A stretch of DNA of 12,489 nt from Streptomyces katrae (lineage in GTDB: Bacteria; Actinomycetota; Actinomycetes; Streptomycetales; Streptomycetaceae), in NCBI RefSeq assembly GCF_000966975.1, contig NZ_JZWV01000620.1, positions 1,909-14,397 of the forward strand. The letters are read 5' to 3'. The position numbers and the translations under genes are program-made. Below, piece by piece: positions 1 to 6,246 of this stretch; position 1 is the first letter of the stretch; each line of letters begins with the position of its first letter. The notes below the pieces were generated by a model. The model was not told the origin of the DNA. It ran no database searches and saw only the letters and a list, made by a program, of their open reading frames with translations.

Positions 1-1
1 C

Positions 2-688
2 CGGGTCCTGGCCGGGGCCCTGCCCGCCGAGGTCGCCGCCCCCATGGCCCGCTGGTACGCCGGAGCCGGGGCCACCCTGCTGACCGGCGCCAAGGTGGCC
101 GGGATCGAGGAGGGCCGGGTGCTCCTCGCGGACGGCCGCGAGCTGCCCGCCGGGGCCGTCGTCGTCGGCATCGGCGCCCGCCCCGCCACCGACTGGCTCG
201 CCGGCAGCGGCGTCGAGCGGGGCCCCGACGGCTCCGTCACCGCCGACGCCCACCTGCGCACCTCCCTGCCCGGGGTGTACGCCGTCGGCGACTGCTCCTC
301 CTTCCCGTCGGCCCGCTACGGGACCCGGCTGCTGGTCCACCACTGGGACAACGCCCTCCAGGGCCCCCGCGCGGTCGCGGCGAACATCGTCGCCGGCGAG
401 GCCGTCCAGGCCTACGACCCCGTGCCGTACTTCTGGTCCGAGCAGTTCGGCCGCTTCGTGCAGTACGCGGGCCACCACGGCGGCGCCGACACCCTGCTGT
501 GGCGCGGGGACCCGGACGGCGACACCTGGTCGGTGTGCTGGCTGCGCGACGGCGCCCTGGTCGCCGTCCTGGCCGTCGGCCGCCCCCGGGACCTGGCCCA
601 GGGGCGCAGGCTGATCGAGGCGGGCACCCCCGTGGATCCGGCCAAGGTCGCCGACCCGGCCGTCCCGCTGAAGTCGGCCACCGCCTGA
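2..688 (+). CDS. FAD/NAD(P)-dependent oxidoreductase, ferredoxin-reductase type (3' part only)
   Basis: The reading frame is open from the first bases of the window, so the N-terminal FAD-binding half lies outside; about 228 residues remain. An internal ATG at 44 is not the true start, because coding sequence continues upstream of it (RVLAGALPAEVAAP). The visible part holds the end of the NAD(P)-binding domain (GRELPAGAVVVGIGARPATD), the second FAD contact VYAVGDCSSF, then HHWDNALQGPRAVAANI and YDPVPYFWSEQFG. The last two are hallmarks of the C-terminal reductase domain of ferredoxin/rubredoxin reductases that serve P450s or Rieske oxygenases. Proteins of this family move electrons from NAD(P)H through FAD to a small iron-sulfur partner in the cytoplasm. 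No ferredoxin or P450 gene is visible in the window, so the partner is unknown. Family assignment is firm; substrate is not. Confidence 0.93.
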   Translation, partial: RVLAGALPAEVAAPMARWYAGAGATLLTGAKVAGIEEGRVLLADGRELPAGAVVVGIGARPATDWLAGSGVERGPDGSVTADAHLRTSLPGVYAVGDCSSFPSARYGTRLLVHHWDNALQGPRAVAANIVAGEAVQAYDPVPYFWSEQFGRFVQYAGHHGGADTLLWRGDPDGDTWSVCWLRDGALVAVLAVGRPRDLAQGRRLIEAGTPVDPAKVADPAVPLKSATA

Positions 689-724
689 GGCCGGCCACCG
701 CCTGAGGTCGGCCACCGCCTGGCG
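674..724. repeat. 17-bp tandem repeat, three copies, spanning the stop codon
   Basis: Units at 674-690, 691-707 and 708-724 read TCGGCCACCGCCTGAGG, CCGGCCACCGCCTGAGG and TCGGCCACCGCCTGGCG. The TGA stop of the upstream oxidoreductase (686-688) lies in the first unit. The unit length is not a multiple of three, but copies after the stop do not change the protein. It looks like local slippage or duplication at the 3' end of the gene. Confidence 0.8.
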
Positions 725-738
725 GACGCCCTCCGGCA

Positions 739-764
739 GGGGCCCGTACCCGGACGCGGGCCCC
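739..764 (+). terminator. possible hairpin terminator after the oxidoreductase
   Basis: The arms GGGGCCCG (739-746) and CGGGCCCC (757-764) are perfectly complementary with a 10-nt loop. The hairpin lies 50 bp after the stop codon. No T-run follows, so it is at best a T-less actinobacterial terminator and may only be chance pairing in GC-rich sequence. Confidence 0.35.
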
Positions 765-846
765 GGCCCGGACGCATCCCCGCCATCGAGGACCGACCCG
801 GACGGACGGGGCCGGGTACCGGCCGCCCCGCCGAGGTGGCAGGCTT

Positions 847-1218
847 GTGTCCGTGACCGAGATTGACGCAAAGATCGATGCCCTTGTCCCCTCCTGGCTG
901 TACCTCCCCGACATCGCGGAGATGCTCGACGTCGAGGTGACCCGGGTCCGCCAGATGGTCAAGGAAGGGCAGCTGATCGCCGTACGCCGGGGTGAGAACC
1001 GTGCCCTGCAGGTTCCGGCCCAGTTCATCGACGGGGACAAGGTCGTCAAGGGGCTCGTCGGCCTGCTGACCGTCCTGCGCGACGACCGCTTCTCCGACGA
1101 GGAGATGCTGGAGTGGCTCTTCACCGAGGACCCCTCCCTGCCCGGCACCCCCGTGCAGGCACTGCGGGAGAACCGCGGCACGGAGGTGAAGCGGCGCGCC
1201 CAGGCGCTCGCCCTCTGA
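847..1218 (+). CDS. Rv2175c-family DNA-binding protein
   Basis: A 123-residue cytoplasmic protein. The GTG start at 847 is chosen because GAGGTGG (833-839) sits 7 nt upstream and the protein then begins MSVTEIDAKIDALVPSWLYL. Residues of about 15-55 (LPDIAEMLDVEVTRVRQMVKEGQLIAVRRGENRALQ, shown here only as the region) form a helix-turn-helix of excisionase/MerR-like type with a wing, followed by a C-terminal helical part (VVKGLVGLLTVLRDDRFSDE). This matches the family of mycobacterial Rv2175c, a winged-helix DNA-binding protein phosphorylated by the Ser/Thr kinase PknL. The N-terminus here is short, with few candidate phospho-sites (Ser2, Thr4). No kinase gene lies in the window. DNA targets are not known from the sequence. 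It ends 95 bp before thiE and could be cotranscribed with it. Confidence 0.88.
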   Translation: MSVTEIDAKIDALVPSWLYLPDIAEMLDVEVTRVRQMVKEGQLIAVRRGENRALQVPAQFIDGDKVVKGLVGLLTVLRDDRFSDEEMLEWLFTEDPSLPGTPVQALRENRGTEVKRRAQALAL

Positions 1219-1256
1219 CCGGCTGATCCACGGATCGACCGGCTGAACCACGGATG
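1217..1256. repeat. 20-bp tandem duplication starting at the stop codon
   Basis: Two consecutive 20-bp units (1217-1236 and 1237-1256) share the pattern GACCGGCTGA-T/A-CCACGGAT-C/G and differ at two positions. The first unit begins inside the TGA stop codon (1216-1218) of the Rv2175c-like gene. Confidence 0.8.
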
Positions 1257-1257
1257 C

Positions 1258-1283
1258 GGCGGGCCGGGTAACCTCGGCCCGCC
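1258..1283 (+). promoter_or_regulatory. hairpin between the Rv2175c-like gene and thiE, with a -10-like TAACCT in it
   Basis: Arms GGCGGGCCG (1258-1266) and CGGCCCGCC (1275-1283) are perfectly complementary around GGTAACCT. Read as RNA it could be a T-less terminator or attenuator after the upstream gene. Read as DNA it contains TAACCT (1269-1274), which fits the actinobacterial TANNNT -10 pattern and is identical to the hexamer in front of metF. A start near 1281 would give thiE a leader of about 33 nt. No good -35 element is seen. Which role is real cannot be settled here. Confidence 0.4.
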
Positions 1284-1313
1284 CGCACTCCACGCCACCA
1301 GGGGGGTACTCCC

Positions 1314-1952
1314 ATGCAGCAGCTGTCCGACGCCCGGCTCTACCTGTGCACGGACGCACGCAAGCGGCAGGGCGACCTCCCCGAGTTCCTGGACGCCGTC
1401 CTGGCCGGCGGCGTCGACATCGTCCAGCTCCGCGACAAGGGCATGGAGGCCGGCGAGGAACTCGAACACCTCCAGGTCTTCGCCGAGGCCGCCCGCCGCC
1501 ACGGCAAGCTCCTCGCCGTCAACGACCGCGCCGACGTCGCGCACGCCATCGGCTCCGACGTCCTGCACCTCGGCCAGGGCGACATCCCCGTCCCCGCCGC
1601 CCGCGCCATCCTGGGCCGGGAGGTCCTGATCGGGCGCTCCTGCCACGCCGAGTCCGAGGTCGACGCCGCCGTCGCCGAACCGGGCGTGGACTACTTCTGC
1701 ACCGGCCCCTGCTGGCCCACCCCCACCAAGCCCGGCCGCCACGCCCCCGGCCTGGACCTCGTCCGCTACGCGGCCTCCCTGCCCCAGGACCGTCCCTGGT
1801 TCGCCATCGGCGGCATCGACGCCGGCAACCTGGACGAGGTCCTCGACGCCGGGGCCACCCGCGTGGTGGTCGTCCGCGCCATCACCGAGGCCGTCGACCC
1901 CGGCGCCGCCGCCGCAGACCTGGCCAAGCGCGTCCGCGCCCGCCTCGCGTAA
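1314..1952 (+). CDS. thiE: thiamine phosphate synthase
   Basis: A 212-residue enzyme of normal family length. It joins hydroxymethylpyrimidine diphosphate and thiazole phosphate to give thiamine monophosphate in the cytoplasm. Family landmarks appear in order along a TIM barrel: LYLCTD (9-14), VQLRDK (37-42), NDRAD (70-74), HLGQGD (85-90), GRSCH (107-111, GRSTH in most homologues), [12 protein letters not shown] (131-142), FAIGGI (163-168) and [11 protein letters not shown] (180-190). These cover the pyrimidine-pyrophosphate, Mg2+ and thiazole-phosphate contacts. The ATG is supported by AGGGGGG at 1300-1306, 7 nt upstream. No TPP riboswitch core is visible in the 95-bp leader, unlike many thi genes. 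No other thiamine gene is in the window, so thiE stands apart from a thi operon. Confidence 0.96.
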   Translation: MQQLSDARLYLCTDARKRQGDLPEFLDAVLAGGVDIVQLRDKGMEAGEELEHLQVFAEAARRHGKLLAVNDRADVAHAIGSDVLHLGQGDIPVPAARAILGREVLIGRSCHAESEVDAAVAEPGVDYFCTGPCWPTPTKPGRHAPGLDLVRYAASLPQDRPWFAIGGIDAGNLDEVLDAGATRVVVVRAITEAVDPGAAAADLAKRVRARLA

Positions 1953-2003
1953 CGGATCCCGGCGGGGCCGGCCGCCAGGGGTCCCCGCCGCCGGTCCCGG
2001 GCC

Positions 2004-2038
2004 GCAGCCCTCGTGCCGCACCGGAGCAGCCCTCGTGC
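2004..2038. repeat. 13-bp direct repeat downstream of thiE
   Basis: GCAGCCCTCGTGC occurs at 2004-2016 and again at 2026-2038, a 22-bp period. Just upstream, GGCGGGG (1961-1967) and CCCCGCC (1983-1989) could pair as a weak hairpin 8 bp after the thiE stop codon. No T-run follows it. Confidence 0.65.
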
Positions 2039-2060
2039 GGCGCTCGGGCCGGCGCCCGGG

Positions 2061-2089
2061 TGTCCAAAAATCTGTCCAATGGATGGACA
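2061..2089. promoter_or_regulatory. TGTCCA/TGGACA box upstream of metF, candidate operator
   Basis: TGTCCA occurs at 2061-2066 and 2073-2078, 12 bp apart, and its inverse TGGACA at 2084-2089. The inner pair makes an inverted repeat with 6-bp arms and a 5-nt spacer; TCCAATGGA across the centre adds near-symmetry. The region is AT-richer than its surroundings. It ends 39 bp before the metF start, where a regulator would touch or flank the -35 region. I do not recognise the cognate regulator. Confidence 0.55.
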
Positions 2090-2093
2090 GCGC

Positions 2094-2128
2094 TTCGGTG
2101 TCCGCCGGGCCGCGTCTAACCTGCCCGT
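2094..2128 (+). promoter_or_regulatory. predicted metF promoter giving a leaderless mRNA
   Basis: TAACCT at 2117-2122 fits the TANNNT -10 pattern and ends 6 nt before the ATG at 2129. Transcription would then start at or next to the A of the start codon. The -35 candidate TTCGGT (2094-2099, 17-nt spacer) is weak. No Shine-Dalgarno sequence lies upstream of the ATG, which agrees with leaderless translation, common in actinobacteria. Confidence 0.55.
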
Positions 2129-3043
2129 ATGGCCCTTGGTACCGCTTCCACCTGGTCGGACCGTGCACACACGGTCCGCGACCTCCTCGCGTCCGGAGCC
2201 TCGTATTCCTTCGAGTTCTGGGCCCCCCGGACCGAGAAGGGTGAGCGCAACCTCTGGAACGCGCTCCGCCGGATCGAGGCGGTCTCCCCGAGCTTCGTCT
2301 CCGTCACGTACGGGGCCGGCGGCTCCACCCGGGGCGGCACCGTGCGCGCCACCCAGCAGATCGCCGCCGACACCACCCTGACCCCCGTCGCGCACCTCAC
2401 CGCCGTGGACCACTCCATCGCCGAGCTGCGCCACGTGATCGGTCAGTTCGCTGACGCCGGCATCCGCAACATGCTCGCGCTCCGCGGGGACCCGCCGGGC
2501 AACCCCATGGGCCCCTGGGTCAAGCACCCCGAGGGCGTGGACTACGCGGCCGACCTCGTGCGCCTGCTCAAGGAGTCCGGCGACTTCTGCGTCGGCGTCG
2601 CGGCCTTCCCCGAGATGCACCCCCGATCCGAGGACTGGGATACGGACATCCGGCACTTCGTGGACAAGTGCCGCGCTGGTGCGGACTACGCCATCACCCA
2701 GATGTTCTTCGATCCCGAGCACTATCTGCAGCTGCGGGACAGGGTCCAGAAGGCGGGCTGCGAGACCCCGATCATCCCCGAAGTCATGCCTGTTGTGGGC
2801 ATCAAGCAGCTCGACCGGCTGCCTCAGCTGAGCGACGCCGTCTTCCCTGACGCCGTGAAAGACCGCATGCTCGCCGTCAAGGACGATCCGGTCGCTGTAC
2901 GCTCCATTGGCATCGAGTTCGCCACGGAGTTCTGCGCGAGGCTGCTGTCCGAAGGTGTTCCGGGACTGCACTTCATCACGCTCAACAATTCCACGGCGAC
3001 TCTCGAAATCTACGAGAACCTGGGCCTGCACCAGCGGGCCTGA
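2129..3043 (+). CDS. metF: 5,10-methylenetetrahydrofolate reductase
   Basis: A 304-residue flavoenzyme of normal bacterial MetF length. It reduces 5,10-methylene-THF to 5-methyl-THF, the methyl donor for methionine synthesis, in the cytoplasm. Recognisable sites are [10 protein letters not shown] (26-35, Glu29 in the place of the catalytic Glu of SFEFFPP), [11 protein letters not shown] (57-67), HLT (89-91), LALRGDPPG (116-124, Asp121 as the flavin/folate Asp), TQMFFD (190-195), PEVMPV (217-222) and HFITLNNST (281-289). The start is chosen because the N-terminus fits the family and a -10 box lies just upstream; there is no ribosome binding site. Third positions include more T and A near the 3' end than in neighbouring genes, but codon use is otherwise ordinary. 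The protein-level call is secure. Confidence 0.97.
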   Translation: MALGTASTWSDRAHTVRDLLASGASYSFEFWAPRTEKGERNLWNALRRIEAVSPSFVSVTYGAGGSTRGGTVRATQQIAADTTLTPVAHLTAVDHSIAELRHVIGQFADAGIRNMLALRGDPPGNPMGPWVKHPEGVDYAADLVRLLKESGDFCVGVAAFPEMHPRSEDWDTDIRHFVDKCRAGADYAITQMFFDPEHYLQLRDRVQKAGCETPIIPEVMPVVGIKQLDRLPQLSDAVFPDAVKDRMLAVKDDPVAVRSIGIEFATEFCARLLSEGVPGLHFITLNNSTATLEIYENLGLHQRA

Positions 3044-3066
3044 TCGGCCGTCTCCCGTCTCCCGCG

Positions 3067-3082
3067 CGGTACGGCCGTACCG
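3067..3082. repeat. 16-bp perfect palindrome between metF and the next gene
   Basis: CGGTACGGCCGTACCG is a perfect palindrome without spacer, 23 bp after the metF stop and directly before the ribosome binding site of the next gene (GAGAGGGG, 3082-3089). It could be an operator or an RNA hairpin affecting access to that site. A tandem pair of GTCTCCC (3050-3063) lies between it and the metF stop. Confidence 0.5.
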
Positions 3083-3095
3083 AGAGGGGCCTTGC

Positions 3096-3983
3096 ATGGG
3101 AATGACGGTCCTCTACATCGCGTTCGCTTTCGTCGCGTTGTGGCTGCTTGCCGAGGTCCTGATGCAGTACAAGGCCCGGCTGCGCTGGCGCCTGCTCGCC
3201 TTCGCCGGGTTCCTCGGCGTCGTCGCCGGGGTCATACTGCCGTCGGTGCTCGTCATCGCCGTCGGGGCCACGGCCTTCGCCGTCGGCCAGACCCTGGTGA
3301 CGCTCTCCTTCCGCAAGGGCTTCGTCGCCGGCTGGGCCCTGCGCAAGGGCAAGGGCGGCGAGCCCGCACGCCAGGAGGCACAGAGCAGACGCCGCCGCTC
3401 CGGGCGCGGCGCGCCGCGCCCGGAGCCCGCGCTGGAGGTGACCGGGCTGGAGTACGGCTCCCAGGACCCGGCCGCACCCCGCGCGGCCGGCGCCGAGGAC
3501 GACGACCGCGACGACCGCGACGTCTTCACCCCGCAGCCGGTGCCCGAGGAGACCGGCTCGTACGGGATACAGAGCTTCGCCCCCCAGCAGCCGGACGCCA
3601 CCGCCGCCTTCGCCTCCCCCTTCGCCGCGGACGGGCAGGACGGCGGACAGCACGCCGCCTACTACGACCCCGGACAGGGCCAGGGCGGCTACGACTACAC
3701 CGGCGGGTACCCGGCGGGCGGCCAGCAGGTCTACGCCGCCTACTCCGACCCGTACATCGGCACCGGCGGGGCGGTCTCCCCGGGCCAGCCGTACGACTAC
3801 CCGCAGTACGACCCCGCGCAGCAGCAGTACTCCATGGACACCCCGCCCGGCGGGGTCTGGGTCCCGCAGCAGCGCGCCACCGACGCGGCCCCGCAGCCCT
3901 ACCCGGAGCAGGACCCGCAGCAGCAGCCGCAGCAGGGGTACCCGTACCAGGGCAACGGCGAGTACGGGCAGTACCGCTACTGA
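3096..3983 (+). CDS. membrane protein with a Gln/Tyr/Pro/Gly-rich C-terminal tail, function unknown
   Basis: A 295-residue protein starting MGMTVLYIAFAF. The ATG at 3096 follows GAGAGGGG by 6 nt; an ATG two codons later is possible. Hydrophobic segments lie at about 4-23, 33-51 and 52-70, separated by a basic stretch (YKARLRWR, 25-32) and followed by a basic cluster (RRRRSGRGAPR near residue 95). The remaining 190 or so residues are low complexity. A middle part carries an acidic run (EDDDRDDRD), and the C-terminus is rich in Gln, Tyr, Pro and Gly (PAQQQYSM, DPQQQPQQGYPYQGN, ending GQYRY). The tail is probably disordered and, by the positive-inside rule, probably cytoplasmic. I recognise it as a conserved Streptomyces hypothetical next to metF but know no function. 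It probably shares the metF transcript (52-bp gap) and ends just before a strong terminator. Confidence 0.85.
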   Translation: MGMTVLYIAFAFVALWLLAEVLMQYKARLRWRLLAFAGFLGVVAGVILPSVLVIAVGATAFAVGQTLVTLSFRKGFVAGWALRKGKGGEPARQEAQSRRRRSGRGAPRPEPALEVTGLEYGSQDPAAPRAAGAEDDDRDDRDVFTPQPVPEETGSYGIQSFAPQQPDATAAFASPFAADGQDGGQHAAYYDPGQGQGGYDYTGGYPAGGQQVYAAYSDPYIGTGGAVSPGQPYDYPQYDPAQQQYSMDTPPGGVWVPQQRATDAAPQPYPEQDPQQQPQQGYPYQGNGEYGQYRY

Positions 3984-3991
3984 GGTGAACG

Positions 3992-4029
3992 AGGGGAGGG
4001 CCCGGCTCGTACGAGCCGGGCCCTCCCCT
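3992..4029. terminator. bidirectional terminator between convergent genes
   Basis: A 38-bp perfect palindrome with 19-bp arms: left arm AGGGGAGGGCCCGGCTCGT (3992-4010), right arm ACGAGCCGGGCCCTCCCCT (4011-4029). A short TTT follows on the + strand (4029-4031). It begins 8 bp after the stop of the rightward membrane-protein gene and lies 27 bp beyond the end of the leftward oxidoreductase gene, so it can serve both. Confidence 0.9.
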
Positions 4030-4056
4030 TTCGCCTCCGCCCCCGGCGCCGACGGC

Positions 4057-5490
4057 TCACTGGGAGCCGCGGAAGTCCGCCCCCTCGACGATCAGGCCAG
4101 CCACCAGGGCCCCGGTCATGCCCGCGTGCGCGAGCCCGCCGCCGGGGTGCGCCCAGCCGCCCGCGAGGTACAGCCCGGGCAGCCCCGTCGCGTTGGCCGG
4201 GTACAGCAGGCGCCCCCCGTCGCCCGGCAGGGCCGGGGCCGGCACCGAGCCGCCGAGGGCGCCCGTGGCCGCCTCCACGTGCCCCGGGGTGCGCACCTCC
4301 TGCCACAGCAGCCGCTTGCGCAGGTCGGGGACGGCCCGTGCGGCGAGGTCCAGCAGCTTCTCCGGGTCCGGGACCGCCGCCCCGCCGGCGGGGCCGCACA
4401 CGGCGCTGACGGTGACCGCCTCGTGGTCCGCGTCGGGCCGGGTGGACGGGTCGTCCGGGCGCAGCACCGTGACGAGCTGGACGGCGGCGGAGCCGGGGGA
4501 GTGCACCAGCGTGCGGTGGACGGCGTCCGCTGGGCGGCCGCCGCGCAGGGCGAGCAGCAGGGTCAGCCGGCCGGGCACCGAACCGCCCCGGGCCTGCACG
4601 CTGCCGCGCGGCCAGGACACGGAGCCGGCCGGGAGCTGCCTCGGGTCGATCCCGCAGACGACGGAGTCGGCGGCCGCCTCGGTGCCGTCCTCCAGCCGCA
4701 CCCCGGCCGCCCGGCCGTCCCGGCTCAGCACCGCCCGTACGGGGGCGCCGAAGACGAACTCCACCTTCCGCTCCAGGCAGCGCTCGTACACGGCGGTGGC
4801 CAGCTCGCGCATGCCGCCGCGGACGTACCAGGTGCCGAAGGTCTGCTCCATGTAGGGCAGGGCCGCCGCGGCGGCGGGCGCCGAGTCGGGGTCGAGCCCG
4901 TACGCGAGGACCCGCCCGCGCAGCAGCTCCCCGAGCCCGCCGCCGAGTTCGCGCCGGGCCACCTCGGCCAGGGTCGGCTGGCGGCGGCGCAGCAGGCCGC
5001 TGCCGCGCAGTGCCGGATAGGGGTCGCGGCCCAGCACCTGCCAGTCGGGGCGCAGCGGCTCCTCCAGCAGGGGGCGACGAATGGCGTCCCAGGCGTCACG
5101 GGCACGGCCCAGCAGGTCGTTCCAGCGCTCGCCCGCGCCCGCGCCGAAGGTCTCGTCGAGGGCTGCGGCGACCCCGCCCCGGGAGGTGCCGGGGAGGGTG
5201 ACGGTGGCGTGGTCGAGGACGTGCCGGACGGCCGGGTCCACCTGGACCATCTCGACCAGGTCCTCCAGCGGCCGCTTGCCGGTCTTCACGAACAGGTCGC
5301 GGTAGACGGCGGGCAGGTGCAGCAGGCCGGGCCCGGTGTCGAAGGCGAAGCCGTCGCGCTCGTACCGGCCGAGGGCGCCGCCGTAGGTGGAGCCGCGCTC
5401 GTAGACCGTCACCTGGTGGCCCGCCACGGCCAGCCGGGCCGCCGTCGCCATCGCGCCCATGCCGGCGCCGATCACCGCAATTCTTGCCAT
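4057..5490 (-). CDS. phytoene desaturase (CrtI)-like FAD-dependent oxidoreductase
   Basis: A 477-residue flavoprotein. The N-terminal dinucleotide-binding fold is clear: VIGAGMGAMATAARL (6-20), then VTVYE (27-31, Glu31 for the FAD ribose), followed by GGALGRYERDGFAFDTGPG (37-55), the typical amine-oxidase/CrtI block. The C-terminus has GLYLAGGWAHPGGGLAHAGM, the second FAD-binding motif of the CrtI/RetSat family. Members desaturate or isomerise carotenoids or retinoids, or oxidise other lipophilic substrates. No phytoene synthase or other carotenoid gene is visible here, so the substrate is open. The ATG at 5490 gives the fold directly at the N-terminus. No clear ribosome binding site precedes it; TAGGCT on the minus strand (5503-5498) could be a -10 for a near-leaderless message. 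It lies 51 bp after the DUF4126 gene. Confidence 0.9.
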   Translation of the reverse strand: MARIAVIGAGMGAMATAARLAVAGHQVTVYERGSTYGGALGRYERDGFAFDTGPGLLHLPAVYRDLFVKTGKRPLEDLVEMVQVDPAVRHVLDHATVTLPGTSRGGVAAALDETFGAGAGERWNDLLGRARDAWDAIRRPLLEEPLRPDWQVLGRDPYPALRGSGLLRRRQPTLAEVARRELGGGLGELLRGRVLAYGLDPDSAPAAAAALPYMEQTFGTWYVRGGMRELATAVYERCLERKVEFVFGAPVRAVLSRDGRAAGVRLEDGTEAAADSVVCGIDPRQLPAGSVSWPRGSVQARGGSVPGRLTLLLALRGGRPADAVHRTLVHSPGSAAVQLVTVLRPDDPSTRPDADHEAVTVSAVCGPAGGAAVPDPEKLLDLAARAVPDLRKRLLWQEVRTPGHVEAATGALGGSVPAPALPGDGGRLLYPANATGLPGLYLAGGWAHPGGGLAHAGMTGALVAGLIVEGADFRGSQ

Positions 5491-5497
5491 GGCGCTG

Positions 5498-5532
5498 AGC
5501 CTATCGAGCGAGCGCTCGGCCGATCGAGCGAG
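5498..5532 (-). promoter_or_regulatory. direct repeat plus palindrome in the gap before the CrtI-like gene
   Basis: ATCGAGCGAG occurs at 5503-5512 and 5523-5532, exactly 20 bp apart (two helical turns). CGAGCGCTCG (5509-5518) is a perfect 10-bp palindrome between them. On the minus strand TAGGCT (5503-5498) is a -10-like hexamer 7 nt before the CrtI-like start codon. The set looks like a promoter with a regulator site. No convincing -35 is seen. Confidence 0.45.
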
Positions 5533-5541
5533 GTCAGCGGG

Positions 5542-6156
5542 TCAGTACGGCGGCGCGCCCTGGACCGCTGCCGTCCGCTTCTCCTCGCGGCGCTGGGCCC
5601 GCCGTCGCCGGAAGCGGCGGATCCGGCTCCAGAGGAAGACGACTATGGCGAGACCCGCGGCGAGCAGGACGGCGGCGATGACCGCGGCGGCCGTCGGGTG
5701 GAACACGGCGAAGACGACGAGGCCGGCCACGCCGAGGTCCTCGGCGAAGCTCAGCAGGATGTTGCTGAAGGGCTCCGGGCTGGTGTTGACGGCCATCCGG
5801 GTGCCGGCCTTGACGAGATGGCTGGCCAGCGCGGTGGAGCCGCCAAGGGCGCCGGCGGCGATGTCGGGCAGCGAACCGCTCTGTCCGGCCAGGAGGGCGC
5901 CGACCACGGCCCCCGTGGCCGGGCGGATCACCGTGTGGACGGAGTCCCAGACGGAGTCCACGTACGGGATCTTGTCCGCGACGGCCTCGCACAGGAACAG
6001 CACGCCCGCCACGACGAGCACGTCGGTGCGCTGGAGGGAGGCCGGGACCTCGTCGGTCAGGCCGGTCGCGCCGAAGATGCCGAGCAGGAGGACCACGGCG
6101 TAGGCGTTGATCCCGCTGGCCCAGCCGCTGGTGAAGACCAGGGGGAGCACACTCAC
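5542..6156 (-). CDS. DUF4126 domain membrane protein
   Basis: A 204-residue integral membrane protein with a GTG start (MSVLPLVFTSGWASGINAYA). It carries four or five hydrophobic stretches: about 2-28, 45-60, 80-105 with the glycine-rich PATGAVVGALLAG, 130-150, and 152-176 (AAAVIAAVLLAAGLAIVVFLW). A strongly basic cytoplasmic end follows (RIRRFRRRRAQRREEKR). The pattern SGINAYAVVLLLGI and the conserved GALGGSTALASHLVKAGTR match DUF4126. No enzymatic function is established for the family that I know of. No clear Shine-Dalgarno sequence precedes the GTG. A GTG two codons further in would also keep the fold. It is separated from the upstream DUF3040 gene by a strong terminator, so it needs its own promoter, and it probably leads into the CrtI-like gene. 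Confidence 0.88.
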   Translation of the reverse strand: MSVLPLVFTSGWASGINAYAVVLLLGIFGATGLTDEVPASLQRTDVLVVAGVLFLCEAVADKIPYVDSVWDSVHTVIRPATGAVVGALLAGQSGSLPDIAAGALGGSTALASHLVKAGTRMAVNTSPEPFSNILLSFAEDLGVAGLVVFAVFHPTAAAVIAAVLLAAGLAIVVFLWSRIRRFRRRRAQRREEKRTAAVQGAPPY

Positions 6157-6182
6157 ACGGGCATCATGCCGCAGGGACGGGG

Positions 6183-6226
6183 AAAACGGTGAGGGACGGC
6201 CGCGATCGCGCGGCCGTCCCTCACCG
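6183..6226 (-). terminator. intrinsic terminator of the DUF3040 gene
   Basis: The 18-bp arms at 6187-6204 (CGGTGAGGGACGGCCGCG) and 6209-6226 are perfectly complementary with a 4-nt loop. Read leftward the hairpin is followed at once by TTTT (6186-6183). It begins 20 bp after the DUF3040 stop codon. This is a textbook rho-independent terminator for the minus strand. Confidence 0.93.
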
Positions 6227-6246
6227 GACGGAATGGGGTACGGGGG

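Noticed and set aside
2..1952. A carotenoid, P450 or thiamine biosynthesis cluster
   Set aside because: Only single genes that could belong to such pathways are present (ferredoxin-reductase-like, thiE, CrtI-like), without the partner genes that would define a cluster.
2061..2089. TGTCCA elements upstream of metF read as DnaA boxes
   Set aside because: They match only the core and miss two or three of nine positions. Their symmetry and place at a promoter fit an operator better.
1953..2128. SAM or cobalamin riboswitch upstream of metF
   Set aside because: No conserved riboswitch core is visible, and the predicted transcript start coincides with the ATG.
2035..2244. Small plus-strand frames overlapping the metF start region
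   Set aside because: They are out of frame with metF, lack ribosome binding sites and lack coding codon bias.
3985..6192. A 735-codon plus-strand open frame across the terminator, the CrtI-like gene and the DUF4126 gene
   Set aside because: Its product has no domain pattern, it begins inside the terminator palindrome, and the minus strand encodes two well-recognised proteins there.
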